Of a stretch of 64,000 bases of DNA, positions 25,901-34,635 are shown piece by piece (the stretch's first letter is position 1; each line of letters opens with the position of its first letter). Source of the stretch: JABDMD01 sp965203475 (GTDB lineage: Bacteria; Pseudomonadota; Gammaproteobacteria; UBA4575). The translations under genes and the position numbers were made by a program. Below the pieces are notes generated by a model. It had not been told where the DNA came from and made no database searches. It saw nothing but the letters and a program-made list of their open reading frames with translations. The stretch is from positions 2,108,001 to 2,172,000 of the forward strand of contig OZ241890.1 of assembly GCA_965203475.1 (NCBI GenBank), read 5' to 3'.

Positions 25901-27634
25901 CTAGTTAAATGGCTCGTAATAGGGGAACGATTTATTCTCTTGAGGATTTGTAGTTTTTTTATGACTTAATTTGCGAATGCTTTCTTTAATGGCTTGATCG
26001 TGCGGATATATTTCTAAGGCTTTGCTGTAAAAATATTTTGCACGTTTTAAATCATTGCTATTTTCGTAATGTTTCCCCCAGCTCACATATCTTGCATGTA
26101 TATCATCAACACCTTTAATTGCATCAGCATTATTTGGATCCATAGATAAAATCGTATGATAGGTTTCGTATGCGTTATCCCCGCTAGGTGAGGTTAATTT
26201 TTTATTATCAAATTGTAATTTTGCTATGTTGAGTAACACTTGAAAATCGTTGGACAAGTTTTCTGACTTTTTTTCAATGACGGTTTCCTCAACTTGCACG
26301 TGAGCATCTAGTTCATTTTCTTTCACTTGATTTTCAATAGCCACATGGGTCTTGGATTCTTCATTTAAATTTGTTTGTACATTTGGCGGGATAATATTTA
26401 ATGATGTCTGCTCTGTACTATTGATTGGCTCAAGATCAGTAGCAGATATGTCTTCAGCAGCAATGTCGATACTCAATTTTTGAGATACATTTTTTTCTAA
26501 AGAAATTTCTACTGCATGAATCGATGTAGATTTTTTATTAATCGGAGAAAAATGAACTAAACTAACAAATATAATGAGTCCAGTTGTAAGGGCAATGAAT
26601 AAAGGTTTTTTGCCAGGAAAGGTATCAATTTTTTTTACATTAAATTTGGGTATCTCATCACTCACTATTTCAAAAACTGGCTTGTTACTATTGTTTGCTG
26701 ATTCGGCTAGTGTAGTAATAGTAGGTATCTTTGTTATTTCAGCTGCTTCATTTTCATTTATAGTCTCTTTTTCGGCGATGATTTCAGATTCATTTTCTGT
26801 ATCATCTTCATAGGCTAAGGGAGGGTAAGCGTGTTTTAAATCTATTTCATATTTTATAGAGTGTTGCTCTAACAAGTCTAAGATGTGGCAAGCATTTTCT
26901 TCCGTAAACTCCTCTAACTGTTCAGTGGCAGCAACGAATGAACACCATTCTAATAAAACATCTAATTTATTTAAGTCGTTTCCAATAAAATCAATTATTA
27001 TCCCTAGTGATTCCTCATCAAATGTAATACGTTTAATATTAGATTCAATTTGATAACTTTTATTTGCAATAAATTCTAAAATTGTATCTTCAGTTAGTTT
27101 ATCAATAGAAATAGTTACGAGCTCATTTTCTAAAAACGTTACACTTGATATTAATTCATCTTTAAATTCAGTAGATCCCGTTAAAATTAATTTAATATCA
27201 CTATTGTTATCTACTAATTCTTTTGAAGCACTAACAATTGTATTGAGCTGCTGAATTTTTAACGCGTCTGCATTGTCAAGTAAAACAGTTATTTTTTCGT
27301 TAAGACTTGCGGAGCCTTTTATGTGGTCTATGATGTAATTTATATCTAGCGAACTGTTTTGTTTATTTTTATGTGTCGATAATTTTCTATTAGTAGAATG
27401 ATTTAAAGATAGTTTATTACACCGCATAAAAATTAAACGTGAATTTGCAGCGATCTCTACCCCGATATTTTTTACTAGTCTATTTTTATAATCACAATGT
27501 TCACTTGTAATCAAAATAAACTTTGAATCATCCGAAATTATTTTATAAATGGTATCGAGCACCTTGCGGTTGTAACTATCTGGTGACAGGGAAGAGTCAT
27601 GCTCTTTTGCAAGGCTGAAGGCGCTGGCACTCAT
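25901..27634 (-). CDS. AAA-like (degenerate) membrane protein with TPR domain
   Basis: The 577-residue protein begins with an ExeA/DamX-like AAA region (about 25-260). The Walker A lysine loop is not conserved: the site reads FILITSEHCDYKNR. The Walker B region reads ITVLLDNADAL, so nucleotide hydrolysis is doubtful. A low-complexity acidic linker follows, then one membrane helix (about 343-363). After another linker come TPR-type repeats (about 465-560), including ARYVSWGKHYENSNDLKRAK and YFYSKALEIYPHDQ. The layout (cytoplasmic AAA, one helix, periplasmic repeats) resembles GspA/DamX-type cell-envelope proteins with TPR in place of a peptidoglycan domain. Function unknown. Confidence 0.72.
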   Translation of the reverse strand: MSASAFSLAKEHDSSLSPDSYNRKVLDTIYKIISDDSKFILITSEHCDYKNRLVKNIGVEIAANSRLIFMRCNKLSLNHSTNRKLSTHKNKQNSSLDINYIIDHIKGSASLNEKITVLLDNADALKIQQLNTIVSASKELVDNNSDIKLILTGSTEFKDELISSVTFLENELVTISIDKLTEDTILEFIANKSYQIESNIKRITFDEESLGIIIDFIGNDLNKLDVLLEWCSFVAATEQLEEFTEENACHILDLLEQHSIKYEIDLKHAYPPLAYEDDTENESEIIAEKETINENEAAEITKIPTITTLAESANNSNKPVFEIVSDEIPKFNVKKIDTFPGKKPLFIALTTGLIIFVSLVHFSPINKKSTSIHAVEISLEKNVSQKLSIDIAAEDISATDLEPINSTEQTSLNIIPPNVQTNLNEESKTHVAIENQVKENELDAHVQVEETVIEKKSENLSNDFQVLLNIAKLQFDNKKLTSPSGDNAYETYHTILSMDPNNADAIKGVDDIHARYVSWGKHYENSNDLKRAKYFYSKALEIYPHDQAIKESIRKLSHKKTTNPQENKSFPYYEPFN

Positions 27635-27781
27635 TATTTTAATTTTAAAAAAGTGTAGATAATGTAAATAATATAGGATTGTTTACATTTCCGAGGCGCT
27701 ATTTAGTTAAAAATAACGAATTGTGAAAAGAATCACGTAAATTAGAACTTTAACCCTGATCCTTAAAGGGTTAATGGCATT

Positions 27782-27818
27782 AAAGTAATCGTTTGTTTTA
27801 GTGAGATACGATTACTTT
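27782..27818 (-). terminator. Hairpin overlapping the stop codon, possible terminator
   Basis: Perfect 11-bp arms AAAGTAATCGT and ACGATTACTTT are separated by 15 nt that contain the stop codon of the 27798 gene. There is only a short T stretch afterwards, so termination is possible but not certain. Confidence 0.4.
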
Positions 27819-28151
27819 TTTAGCTGGATCCATATAAAAATCTCGGACGCAGGTTTTACGTGTTTGTGAGTAAATGGTATCGTTACTTACAAATTGATAG
27901 GTGCCGTAAATTTTACTAATTAAATCCAACACAATTTTTTGTTCGTCATAACTATTATTTTGTTCTAAATAGTATCCAGTGAGTTGAACTTCATCTAATC
28001 CAATATCACGGTTCATGGCGATAACTCTGGCTGCATTGGCTTTCCAAGTACAAAATCGGACAATTTCAGGATGTTCTCCAGCAATTGCTGCTGTGCCCAA
28101 AATTGATGACAGCAGAACGGAAAAGATCAAAAAATGACTTAGGCGTAACAT
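27798..28151 (-). CDS. Small exported protein, unrecognised
   Basis: The 117-residue protein has a signal peptide (about residues 1-24, ending AAIA). The short mature domain has two cysteines (RFCTWKA and KTCVRDFY) that could form a disulfide. I do not recognise the family. It is monocistronic, with a hairpin over its stop codon. Confidence 0.65.
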   Translation of the reverse strand: MLRLSHFLIFSVLLSSILGTAAIAGEHPEIVRFCTWKANAARVIAMNRDIGLDEVQLTGYYLEQNNSYDEQKIVLDLISKIYGTYQFVSNDTIYSQTRKTCVRDFYMDPAKKVIVSH

Positions 28152-28430
28152 AGGCGTACTCCCTGTAAATTGTGTCCTTACTACATAGGTTGCATATATC
28201 AGACCAGTTACCCAAAACCGCAGTATTTATCATAAATGTATATTTTTACGGTACTAATTTAGAGATAGGCTGTGATTTTCGATACACTGCCAATCATTAA
28301 AACATGACGAGTTTTGAACGAAATTAAACAGTAATGGGCACTTGTTGGAACAAAATTAAGTCAGCCATACATCGTTAATAGCTAAATACACAGTTAGATT
28401 AACCACTTAATAATTATCTAAGGAGTCAAT

Positions 28431-29720
28431 GTGAGTAATAAATCTCAACTAGGATTTTCAACACGTTCAATACATGCCGGTGCAACACCGGATCCAAGTA
28501 CTGGTGCAAGAGGAACACCTATTCACCAATCTACGGCATTTGTATTTAACGATGCTGATCATGCAGCCGCATTATTTGGATTAGAAGAAGTAGGATTCAT
28601 TTATTCACGGCTCACAAATCCTACGGTAAGTGTGTTTCAAGATCGAGTTGCTAGTTTAGAAGGTGGAGTTGCAGCAACGTGCACAGCATCAGGTCATTCT
28701 GCTCAGCTTTTAGCATTATTTGCGCTTATGAGTAGTGGAGATGAATTTGTTGCTTCTAATAAGTTATATGGTGGTTCGATCACACAGTTTGGTCATAGTT
28801 TTAGAAAGTTTGGTTGGAACGTTACTTTCGTAGATCCTCTTGATCCGGAAAACTTTCGCAAAGCAATTAATGACAAAACCAAAGCTGTATTTACTGAAAG
28901 TTTAGCCAATCCAGGTGGAGTGGTATGTGATATCGAAGCCATTGCTGCAATCGCACATGATGCTGGCATCCCATGTATTGTCGATAACACACTTCCATCC
29001 CCAGTCTTATGTAGACCAATAGAATTTGGAGCTGACATTGTGGTGCACTCTACAACTAAATTTATTTCTGGGCATGGCAATGCTATGGGAGGAGTAGTAG
29101 TTGATAGTGGTAAATTTGATTGGTCCCAAAATGATAAGTATCCAGATTTAGTAAATAGTTGCAGTGCCTATCATGGGCTAAAGTTCCAAGAGACATTTGG
29201 TGAACTCGCCTATACTTTTTACTGTATTGCGGTAGGCTTGCGTGATTTGGGCCCGAGCATGTCTCCAATGAATGCCTACTTATCACTTACAGGAGCAGAA
29301 ACACTGCCTCTGCGTATGCAAAAACATGCAGACAATGCGCTAGAAGTTGCAAAGTGGTTACAAACTCATCCAAATGTTACTTGGGTTTCTTATGCAGGGT
29401 TACCTGAAAATGAGTTTTATTCACTGCATCAAAAATATTGTCCGAAAGGTGCCGGATCAGTTTTTACTTTTGGAGTGAGCGGTGGCTACGATATGGGTTT
29501 AGGTGTTGTAAGTAATGCAAAACTACTTTCACATCTTGCCAATATTGGAGATACACGCTCCTTAATTATTCATCCTTCATCTACTACGCATCGACAGTTA
29601 ACTGAAAAACAGCAAATTTCTGCAGGTGCGGGGCCTGATGTAGTTAGACTTTCCATTGGCTTAGAAGATGCTGAAGACATTATTGCAGATTTGGATCAGG
29701 CATTAGCTGCATCAAACTGA
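28431..29720 (+). CDS. metY: O-acetylhomoserine sulfhydrylase / aminocarboxypropyltransferase
   Basis: This PLP enzyme of the Cys/Met metabolism family makes homocysteine from O-acetylhomoserine and sulfide. At 429 residues it matches the longer MetY branch (cystathionine synthases and lyases are near 390). The PLP lysine is in VHSTTKFISGHGNAMGG. The N-terminus FSTRSIHAGATPDPSTGARG and the end RLSIGLEDAEDIIADLDQAL are typical. The start is GTG at 28431, preceded by AAGGAG at the right spacing. It stands alone between a minus-strand gene and a 370-bp gap. Confidence 0.93.
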   Translation: MSNKSQLGFSTRSIHAGATPDPSTGARGTPIHQSTAFVFNDADHAAALFGLEEVGFIYSRLTNPTVSVFQDRVASLEGGVAATCTASGHSAQLLALFALMSSGDEFVASNKLYGGSITQFGHSFRKFGWNVTFVDPLDPENFRKAINDKTKAVFTESLANPGGVVCDIEAIAAIAHDAGIPCIVDNTLPSPVLCRPIEFGADIVVHSTTKFISGHGNAMGGVVVDSGKFDWSQNDKYPDLVNSCSAYHGLKFQETFGELAYTFYCIAVGLRDLGPSMSPMNAYLSLTGAETLPLRMQKHADNALEVAKWLQTHPNVTWVSYAGLPENEFYSLHQKYCPKGAGSVFTFGVSGGYDMGLGVVSNAKLLSHLANIGDTRSLIIHPSSTTHRQLTEKQQISAGAGPDVVRLSIGLEDAEDIIADLDQALAASN

Positions 29721-30090
29721 TCTAAGCACTTATGGTCTGTTCAGGAAGGATGGGCTGTAAAATATTCCGGATAAATGGGCCTCAACCCTTTTCGTTCACT
29801 TGTATAGTTTTGTACTGAATTCAATATTCAGTTGGAGTTGGAGTACATTTTTCATGCACTGTAAGTGATAGGATTTTTATCCGTAGACCTTAGTGATTTT
29901 GGTCTGAAAATTAAATCCACTCAGTGCGTTACATATTTAATTCATCTCCCTAAAACCTGAAAATTCTTATCTAACAAGAGTCATCCAGATGGCTGAATAT
30001 TGGAAGGCAAAACTAAATCTTTAAATAAAATTTATATTAGAAGCTCATTCAACATTATCGAATTGACTTCCATGTACAAAGAGGTGTGAC
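29721..30090. other. Intergenic region before the TlpA operon
   Basis: I see no gene in these 370 bases. A weak hairpin (AGACC/GGTCT, 29885-29905) is the only structure noticed. The promoter of the tlpA-apbE operon presumably lies here. Confidence 0.5.
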
Positions 30091-30591
30091 ATGAATTTTC
30101 GTTTTCTAAATTTCATTACAATTTCATTTTTAATTTTTATTCCGTTTACAGTTTCTGCAATCTCTGTTGGCGATAATGTTCCTTCGTTTAAAGCGCGCAC
30201 CATTGATGGAAGTAAAAATGTTGCACTAGAAGATTATCGAGGCAAAGTTGTGTTAGTCGATTTTTGGGCATCGTGGTGTCCACCCTGTCTTAAATCGTTA
30301 CCAAAATATAATGAGCTTCGTCGTCAAATTGGCACAGCAAATTTTGAAATAGTTGCGATTAATGTTGATGAAAATACGGAAGATGCAAAAAAGTTTTTAG
30401 AAAAACATCCTGTAAGTTACCCCATTGCTAAAGATCCTAAAGGAGTGTTGCCTGGAGTATTTGGTGTGAAGGCAATGCCAACTTCTTATCTGGTGGATAA
30501 AAATGGGGTTGTTCAATATGTGCATGCTGCATTTAAGGAAGGCGATATTGAAAAACTAAGAATCAAAATCGAACAGTTAATCGCTCAATAA
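30091..30591 (+). CDS. Exported TlpA-like thioredoxin
   Basis: The 166-residue protein has a signal peptide (about residues 1-23) and a thioredoxin fold with the active site WASWCPPC (Cys 63 and 66). The cis-Pro loop is AMPTSYLVDKNG. It is predicted to be a periplasmic thiol oxidoreductase. The ATG follows AGAGGTG. It leads a run with a Cys-tailed lipoprotein, a DUF3570 barrel and ApbE, so a role in reducing cysteines or haem/flavin partners in that system is plausible. Confidence 0.9.
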   Translation: MNFRFLNFITISFLIFIPFTVSAISVGDNVPSFKARTIDGSKNVALEDYRGKVVLVDFWASWCPPCLKSLPKYNELRRQIGTANFEIVAINVDENTEDAKKFLEKHPVSYPIAKDPKGVLPGVFGVKAMPTSYLVDKNGVVQYVHAAFKEGDIEKLRIKIEQLIAQ

Positions 30592-30598
30592 ATTTTCC

Positions 30599-30829
30599 AT
30601 GCAAAATTTATTTCAAAAGTTAACCATCCTAGGTATTACGGCTCTAGTTGTACTGACATTTTCTGCTTGCACCACGGTTAAACCATGGGAGCGTGGAATT
30701 CTTGCCAAAAAAGAAATGGCATGGGAACCAGATGCTCTTGCCGGGCAACTTCAAGAACATGTGTATTTTAGTAAAGAAGGGTCCTCTGGCGGCTATGGAG
30801 CTGGTGGTGGCGGTTGTGGTTGTAACTAG
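30599..30829 (+). CDS. DUF4266 lipoprotein with Gly/Cys tail
   Basis: The 76-residue protein has a lipobox ending LTFSAC (Cys 24), so it is lipid-anchored. The mature peptide has the DUF4266 pattern KPWERGILAKKEMAW and EHVYFSKEGS. It ends in a Gly-rich tail with two cysteines (GYGAGGGGCGCN). The role is unknown. It starts 7 bp after the thioredoxin gene and precedes the DUF3570 gene by 23 bp. DUF4266 and DUF3570 commonly occur together with ApbE. Confidence 0.88.
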   Translation: MQNLFQKLTILGITALVVLTFSACTTVKPWERGILAKKEMAWEPDALAGQLQEHVYFSKEGSSGGYGAGGGGCGCN

Positions 30830-30852
30830 GTAAAAAAATTCAAAAAATTTAA

Positions 30853-32064
30853 ATGAAAAATAAATCAAGCGGAATTAGCCCGACATTAGCAGCTTTAACC
30901 TCAGCAGCGATGACACTCCCTGGTATTAGTTCAAGTGTAAAAGCGGCGGTGGCAGAAAATCAGCCTTCACTTTCATTTCAATACACACGTTATGACGAAG
31001 ATTCCATTCCAAGTGGTGATGCCGACCCAAATGTTGGTGATCGTGGCCGCTATGAAATTGATGTCGCACAAATAGAATTTTTGTATCCACTGAATGAGAA
31101 ATGGCAGCTTAATGGTGGATTTACCTATGACGATATGAGTGGTTCTTCACCTTGGTATGTACGTCCTACAGATACAATTAATGCGACAGGAGATCCACTG
31201 GTGGTAATGAGTGGTGCTACTATTGATGACACACGTTATGATTTTTCTTTTGGCGCCGAATATTTTGGAGACAATTACACGGTTGCACCTTCCGTAGGAT
31301 TTTCAACGGAAGAGGATTATGAAGCCATTAGTGGGAGCCTTGAAGTTGAATATGAATTTCCGAATAAAGCGACTTCGGTAAGAGGCGGTATTGCAGTTTC
31401 CTTTGACGAAATTGATCCTACTCAGGAAGAAGGCACGATACGCGTCGACAACGAAGATAAAGAGAATTACTCCATCTTTGGTGGGGTTACTCAAGTCATT
31501 AATAAATATACTGTGTTGCAAGCGACACTTGGCGTTTCTTATTTTGATGGCTTTTTATCAGATCCTTATAAACAAGCCTGGGTCGCGGGTGCCGTGCTAC
31601 CAGACAGTCGACCCGACGAGCGAACGCAATATACTTTTTCTACACGATTACGCCGGTATTCCGAATTACTTGAAGCCGCATTTCATGTTGATTATCGATT
31701 TTTTTATGATGATTGGGATGTACGCTCGCATACATTAGACTTAGGCTTATACAAACAGACTCTTACAGGATGGGGATTTGATGCCTCCATCCGATATTAT
31801 TCACAAACTCAAGCTGATTTTTATGAGCCGTTTTATCGCACAGTACGCAGCGATGGTGAGTATTCTAGTGATTATCGGCTTTCACCCTATGGTTCCATCG
31901 CTTTTCGATTAGGAATTTCTGAAACCATCGGGAATTGGACAATTAGAACCTCGGCTGAACGTTATATCAGTGATAAATCTTATTCCATACAAACAGTTGA
32001 TGTTGAGAATCCATCATTACTAGATTACACATTGTTTAGTTTTGGCATTGATTATAAATTTTAA
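30853..32064 (+). CDS. DUF3570 family predicted outer-membrane barrel protein
   Basis: The 403-residue protein has an atypical signal-like N-terminus (SPTLAALTSAAMTLPGISSS). It then runs in alternating beta strands with aromatic girdles and ends in FGIDYKF, a C-terminal Phe as in outer-membrane barrels. Residues 120-123 read SGAT, identical to the core of the ApbE flavin-attachment site in NqrC/RnfG. A flavin-modified barrel is an inference. It is co-transcribed with tlpA, DUF4266 and apbE. Confidence 0.85.
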   Translation: MKNKSSGISPTLAALTSAAMTLPGISSSVKAAVAENQPSLSFQYTRYDEDSIPSGDADPNVGDRGRYEIDVAQIEFLYPLNEKWQLNGGFTYDDMSGSSPWYVRPTDTINATGDPLVVMSGATIDDTRYDFSFGAEYFGDNYTVAPSVGFSTEEDYEAISGSLEVEYEFPNKATSVRGGIAVSFDEIDPTQEEGTIRVDNEDKENYSIFGGVTQVINKYTVLQATLGVSYFDGFLSDPYKQAWVAGAVLPDSRPDERTQYTFSTRLRRYSELLEAAFHVDYRFFYDDWDVRSHTLDLGLYKQTLTGWGFDASIRYYSQTQADFYEPFYRTVRSDGEYSSDYRLSPYGSIAFRLGISETIGNWTIRTSAERYISDKSYSIQTVDVENPSLLDYTLFSFGIDYKF

Positions 32065-32152
32065 TTTGTAGTCTAGTTGCGGTTCACTTTATTACTTCCA
32101 TGTAACCGTGTTTTAAATTTAGTACACTGTTTTCTTTTTATATATTCCAATT

Positions 32153-33061
32153 TTGGAACTGCATACCTTTCCCTTCAAAGCAATGGGCTCGCCATGCGAG
32201 TTCCGCCTTTATGCAGAAGAAAAAAAATTTGCGAGTCATGTCGCTGATCGGGCGATTGCAGAGTTACAACGCCTAGAAAAAAAATATTCGCGTTATCGTG
32301 ATGACAGTGTTACCACGAAAATTAATCAATACGCGGGTGATAAAAATGGAATTGAACTAGATGAAGAAACATCACTTCTATTAAATTATGCCCAAGTAGG
32401 GTTTGAGCAAAGTGATGGCTTGTTCGATATTAGTTCTGGAATTTTACGGAAAGCGTGGAATTTTCGATCGAACCAATTACCTTCTCAGGAAGAAATTGAC
32501 AAACTTTTACCCTTAATTGGTTGGGATAAGCTTAGTTGGAATAAGCCAATTTTGTGTTTGCCGCAAAAAGGCATGGAAGTAGATTTTGGTGGTTACGTAA
32601 AAGAATATGCGGCTGATGTAGCAGTAAATGTGTGCCGTCAAGAAGGGATTCAACATGGATTGGTTAATTTGGGGGGTGATATTTGCATTGTTGGCCCACA
32701 TCCAAATGGTAATGCATGGAAAATTGGTGTTCGACATCCGCGCAACCCCGAAATTCCTATGTCTTTTGTATTTTTAGAGCAAGGAGGACTGGCGAGTAGC
32801 GGCGACTATGAACGTTTTATGATGGTTGGTGGAAAACGCTATGCCCATATATTGAATCCAAAAACTGGTTGGCCGGTGCAAAGCCTGGCATGTACAAGTG
32901 TGTATGCTGATCAGTGTGTCGTTGCTGGGACTTCTTCTACAATTGCGATGTTAAAAGGTGAACAGGATGGTATTAAATGGTTGGATGAGTTGGGCTTACC
33001 TTATATAGGTATGAATCAGAACTTAGAAATTTTTGGTACATTAAAATTTGTGGAAGAGTAA
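32153..33061 (+). CDS. apbE: ApbE-like FAD:protein FMN transferase
   Basis: ApbE transfers FMN from FAD to a Thr/Ser of a target protein. The 302-residue chain shows the family features: AMGSPCEFRL at the start, EKKYSRYRDDS, FDISSGILRKAW, then LVNLGGDICIVG and HILNPKTGWPVQS with the Mg-binding aspartates. The start is TTG at 32153, since an upstream in-frame stop at 32120 excludes a longer N-terminus. There is no export signal, unlike most ApbE lipoproteins. It ends the tlpA operon, 88 bp after the DUF3570 gene. Confidence 0.9.
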   Translation: MELHTFPFKAMGSPCEFRLYAEEKKFASHVADRAIAELQRLEKKYSRYRDDSVTTKINQYAGDKNGIELDEETSLLLNYAQVGFEQSDGLFDISSGILRKAWNFRSNQLPSQEEIDKLLPLIGWDKLSWNKPILCLPQKGMEVDFGGYVKEYAADVAVNVCRQEGIQHGLVNLGGDICIVGPHPNGNAWKIGVRHPRNPEIPMSFVFLEQGGLASSGDYERFMMVGGKRYAHILNPKTGWPVQSLACTSVYADQCVVAGTSSTIAMLKGEQDGIKWLDELGLPYIGMNQNLEIFGTLKFVEE

Positions 33062-33258
33062 GAATTCAAATTCAATAGACACAAATAGTCAGTAATTATT
33101 TGGTTGCGACATAATGTGAATCTCATCACAATTTGCCTAGATATAACCTATAAAAATCATAGAAATACAAACAGTTATTGACCTAGTACTACCACATTCT
33201 TTAAAAAAGAGTTACTATTTAAGTGCCACATTGTTCCAACTCCAGTGGCATTTGTGGA

Positions 33259-33285
33259 AGCCTTGTGGATGGATCCATGGGGCTT
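33259..33285. terminator. Hairpin between converging operons, possible terminator
   Basis: Outer arms AAGCC/GGCTT and inner arms TGGAT/ATCCA form an interrupted stem between the end of apbE and the end of the patatin gene. There is no long T run, so termination is uncertain. Confidence 0.3.
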
Positions 33286-33303
33286 TCATTACTACTGCTA
33301 CTA

Positions 33304-34455
33304 TTAAAACTTCTCCTTCAAAAATTCTTCTATTTGTAATTCATTCTCTTCTGCATCTTGTTCGCCTAATTTAATTAAATGACTCAAGTAGCCAGGTTGA
33401 AACATTAATAAAGAAAGTGAATCTGGGCTTTTTGTATCACGTGTGCCAAACCCACGTGTGAAATAACGAAAGGGTTGTGGCAATTGAATTTCATATTGAC
33501 TGGCAAGCTTACCTAAATCTTCACTGGGTCGAAGAATTAATAAGTTGATTTGTCTGAAACGATCACGTGTATGTTCAGAAATCTCTTCATACATTTCATT
33601 TATTCGATTCATATTGGCAGCATCGTAATCCAGTAAATCTAAAAAGATTGAGTCTAATAAAATACCTATGATTTGCGCAGCAGGCACATATCCTTCAATT
33701 ACGTTTTCATCCGGTGTTACTTGGCCACCTCGGAAACGGGTGGAGATTGCAAGAATTTTTGAAGCACCTAAATGCATGGCGGGAGAAAGGGGTGCAATTG
33801 AGCGAATTCCACCATCACCATGCCAACCATCGTCTAAACGAATCGCAGGAAAAACAATTGGCAAAGCAGTTGATGCCATTATATGTTCAATCGTTATTAG
33901 GGTGTTTTCACTTCTTCGCCGAGGACGTGCCCAATGTTCTTCAACCTGCCCCTGCACCCAAGTGATGGCTTTACCGGTTCCATAGTTAGTACTGGTAATA
34001 CCTAACACTTGTAATAAGCCGCTATCAATATTTTGCTGAATGTCTGAAATTGGATCTGAAGCTTTTGAGCTTAGTTTCGTTTCTAAATACTTCCGAAGAG
34101 GTGCACTATCTAATAAGCTTCGTGATCTGGGAGCTACTTCACTGCCCCCTAAAATAAAACTTAATCCCCAACGCATAAAATTTTTGAAAAAATATCCGCT
34201 GTCTGTGCGAAATACTTTATCGGTACTTAATTCCAACCATAAAGTCGATAGTTCTTGCACAGCATCACTGAAAGTTCCTTGGTAAGCTGCAAGATGAACC
34301 GCATTTACCGCACCTGCAGAAACACCTGTAATAATAGGGGGCCTAAAGGTTTTGTGTTTTTTGCAGATAAAATTTAGTACACCAACTTGGTAGGCGGCAC
34401 GCGCACCACCACCTGTCATTGCTAGTCCAAGACCATCATTAATTATGTTGGGCAT
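33304..34455 (-). CDS. Patatin-like phospholipase
   Basis: The 383-residue protein has the Ser-Asp dyad of patatin lipases. The oxyanion loop is GGGARAAYQVG (about residue 16), the nucleophile motif is GVSAGAVNA (about 44) and the catalytic Asp is in HGDGGIRS. No signal peptide is visible, so it is probably cytoplasmic or peripheral. It likely deacylates membrane lipids; the substrate is unknown. It is monocistronic and divergent from aceE by 180 bp. Confidence 0.9.
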   Translation of the reverse strand: MPNIINDGLGLAMTGGGARAAYQVGVLNFICKKHKTFRPPIITGVSAGAVNAVHLAAYQGTFSDAVQELSTLWLELSTDKVFRTDSGYFFKNFMRWGLSFILGGSEVAPRSRSLLDSAPLRKYLETKLSSKASDPISDIQQNIDSGLLQVLGITSTNYGTGKAITWVQGQVEEHWARPRRRSENTLITIEHIMASTALPIVFPAIRLDDGWHGDGGIRSIAPLSPAMHLGASKILAISTRFRGGQVTPDENVIEGYVPAAQIIGILLDSIFLDLLDYDAANMNRINEMYEEISEHTRDRFRQINLLILRPSEDLGKLASQYEIQLPQPFRYFTRGFGTRDTKSPDSLSLLMFQPGYLSHLIKLGEQDAEENELQIEEFLKEKF

Positions 34456-34635
34456 CTTGTTTTATAATTGTAGTAGGCCTATAAAGATAAAAAGTAATAG
34501 TAGGTACGCGATTATACAGACCATAAATAGAGCTAATTATATTTCAGACATGTAAGAAAAAATACAATATGGAGTTCTTATTCAATATTTCTAAAAAATG
34601 AATCTTAATTAAAAAAAATTAAAACTAGTTACTAT

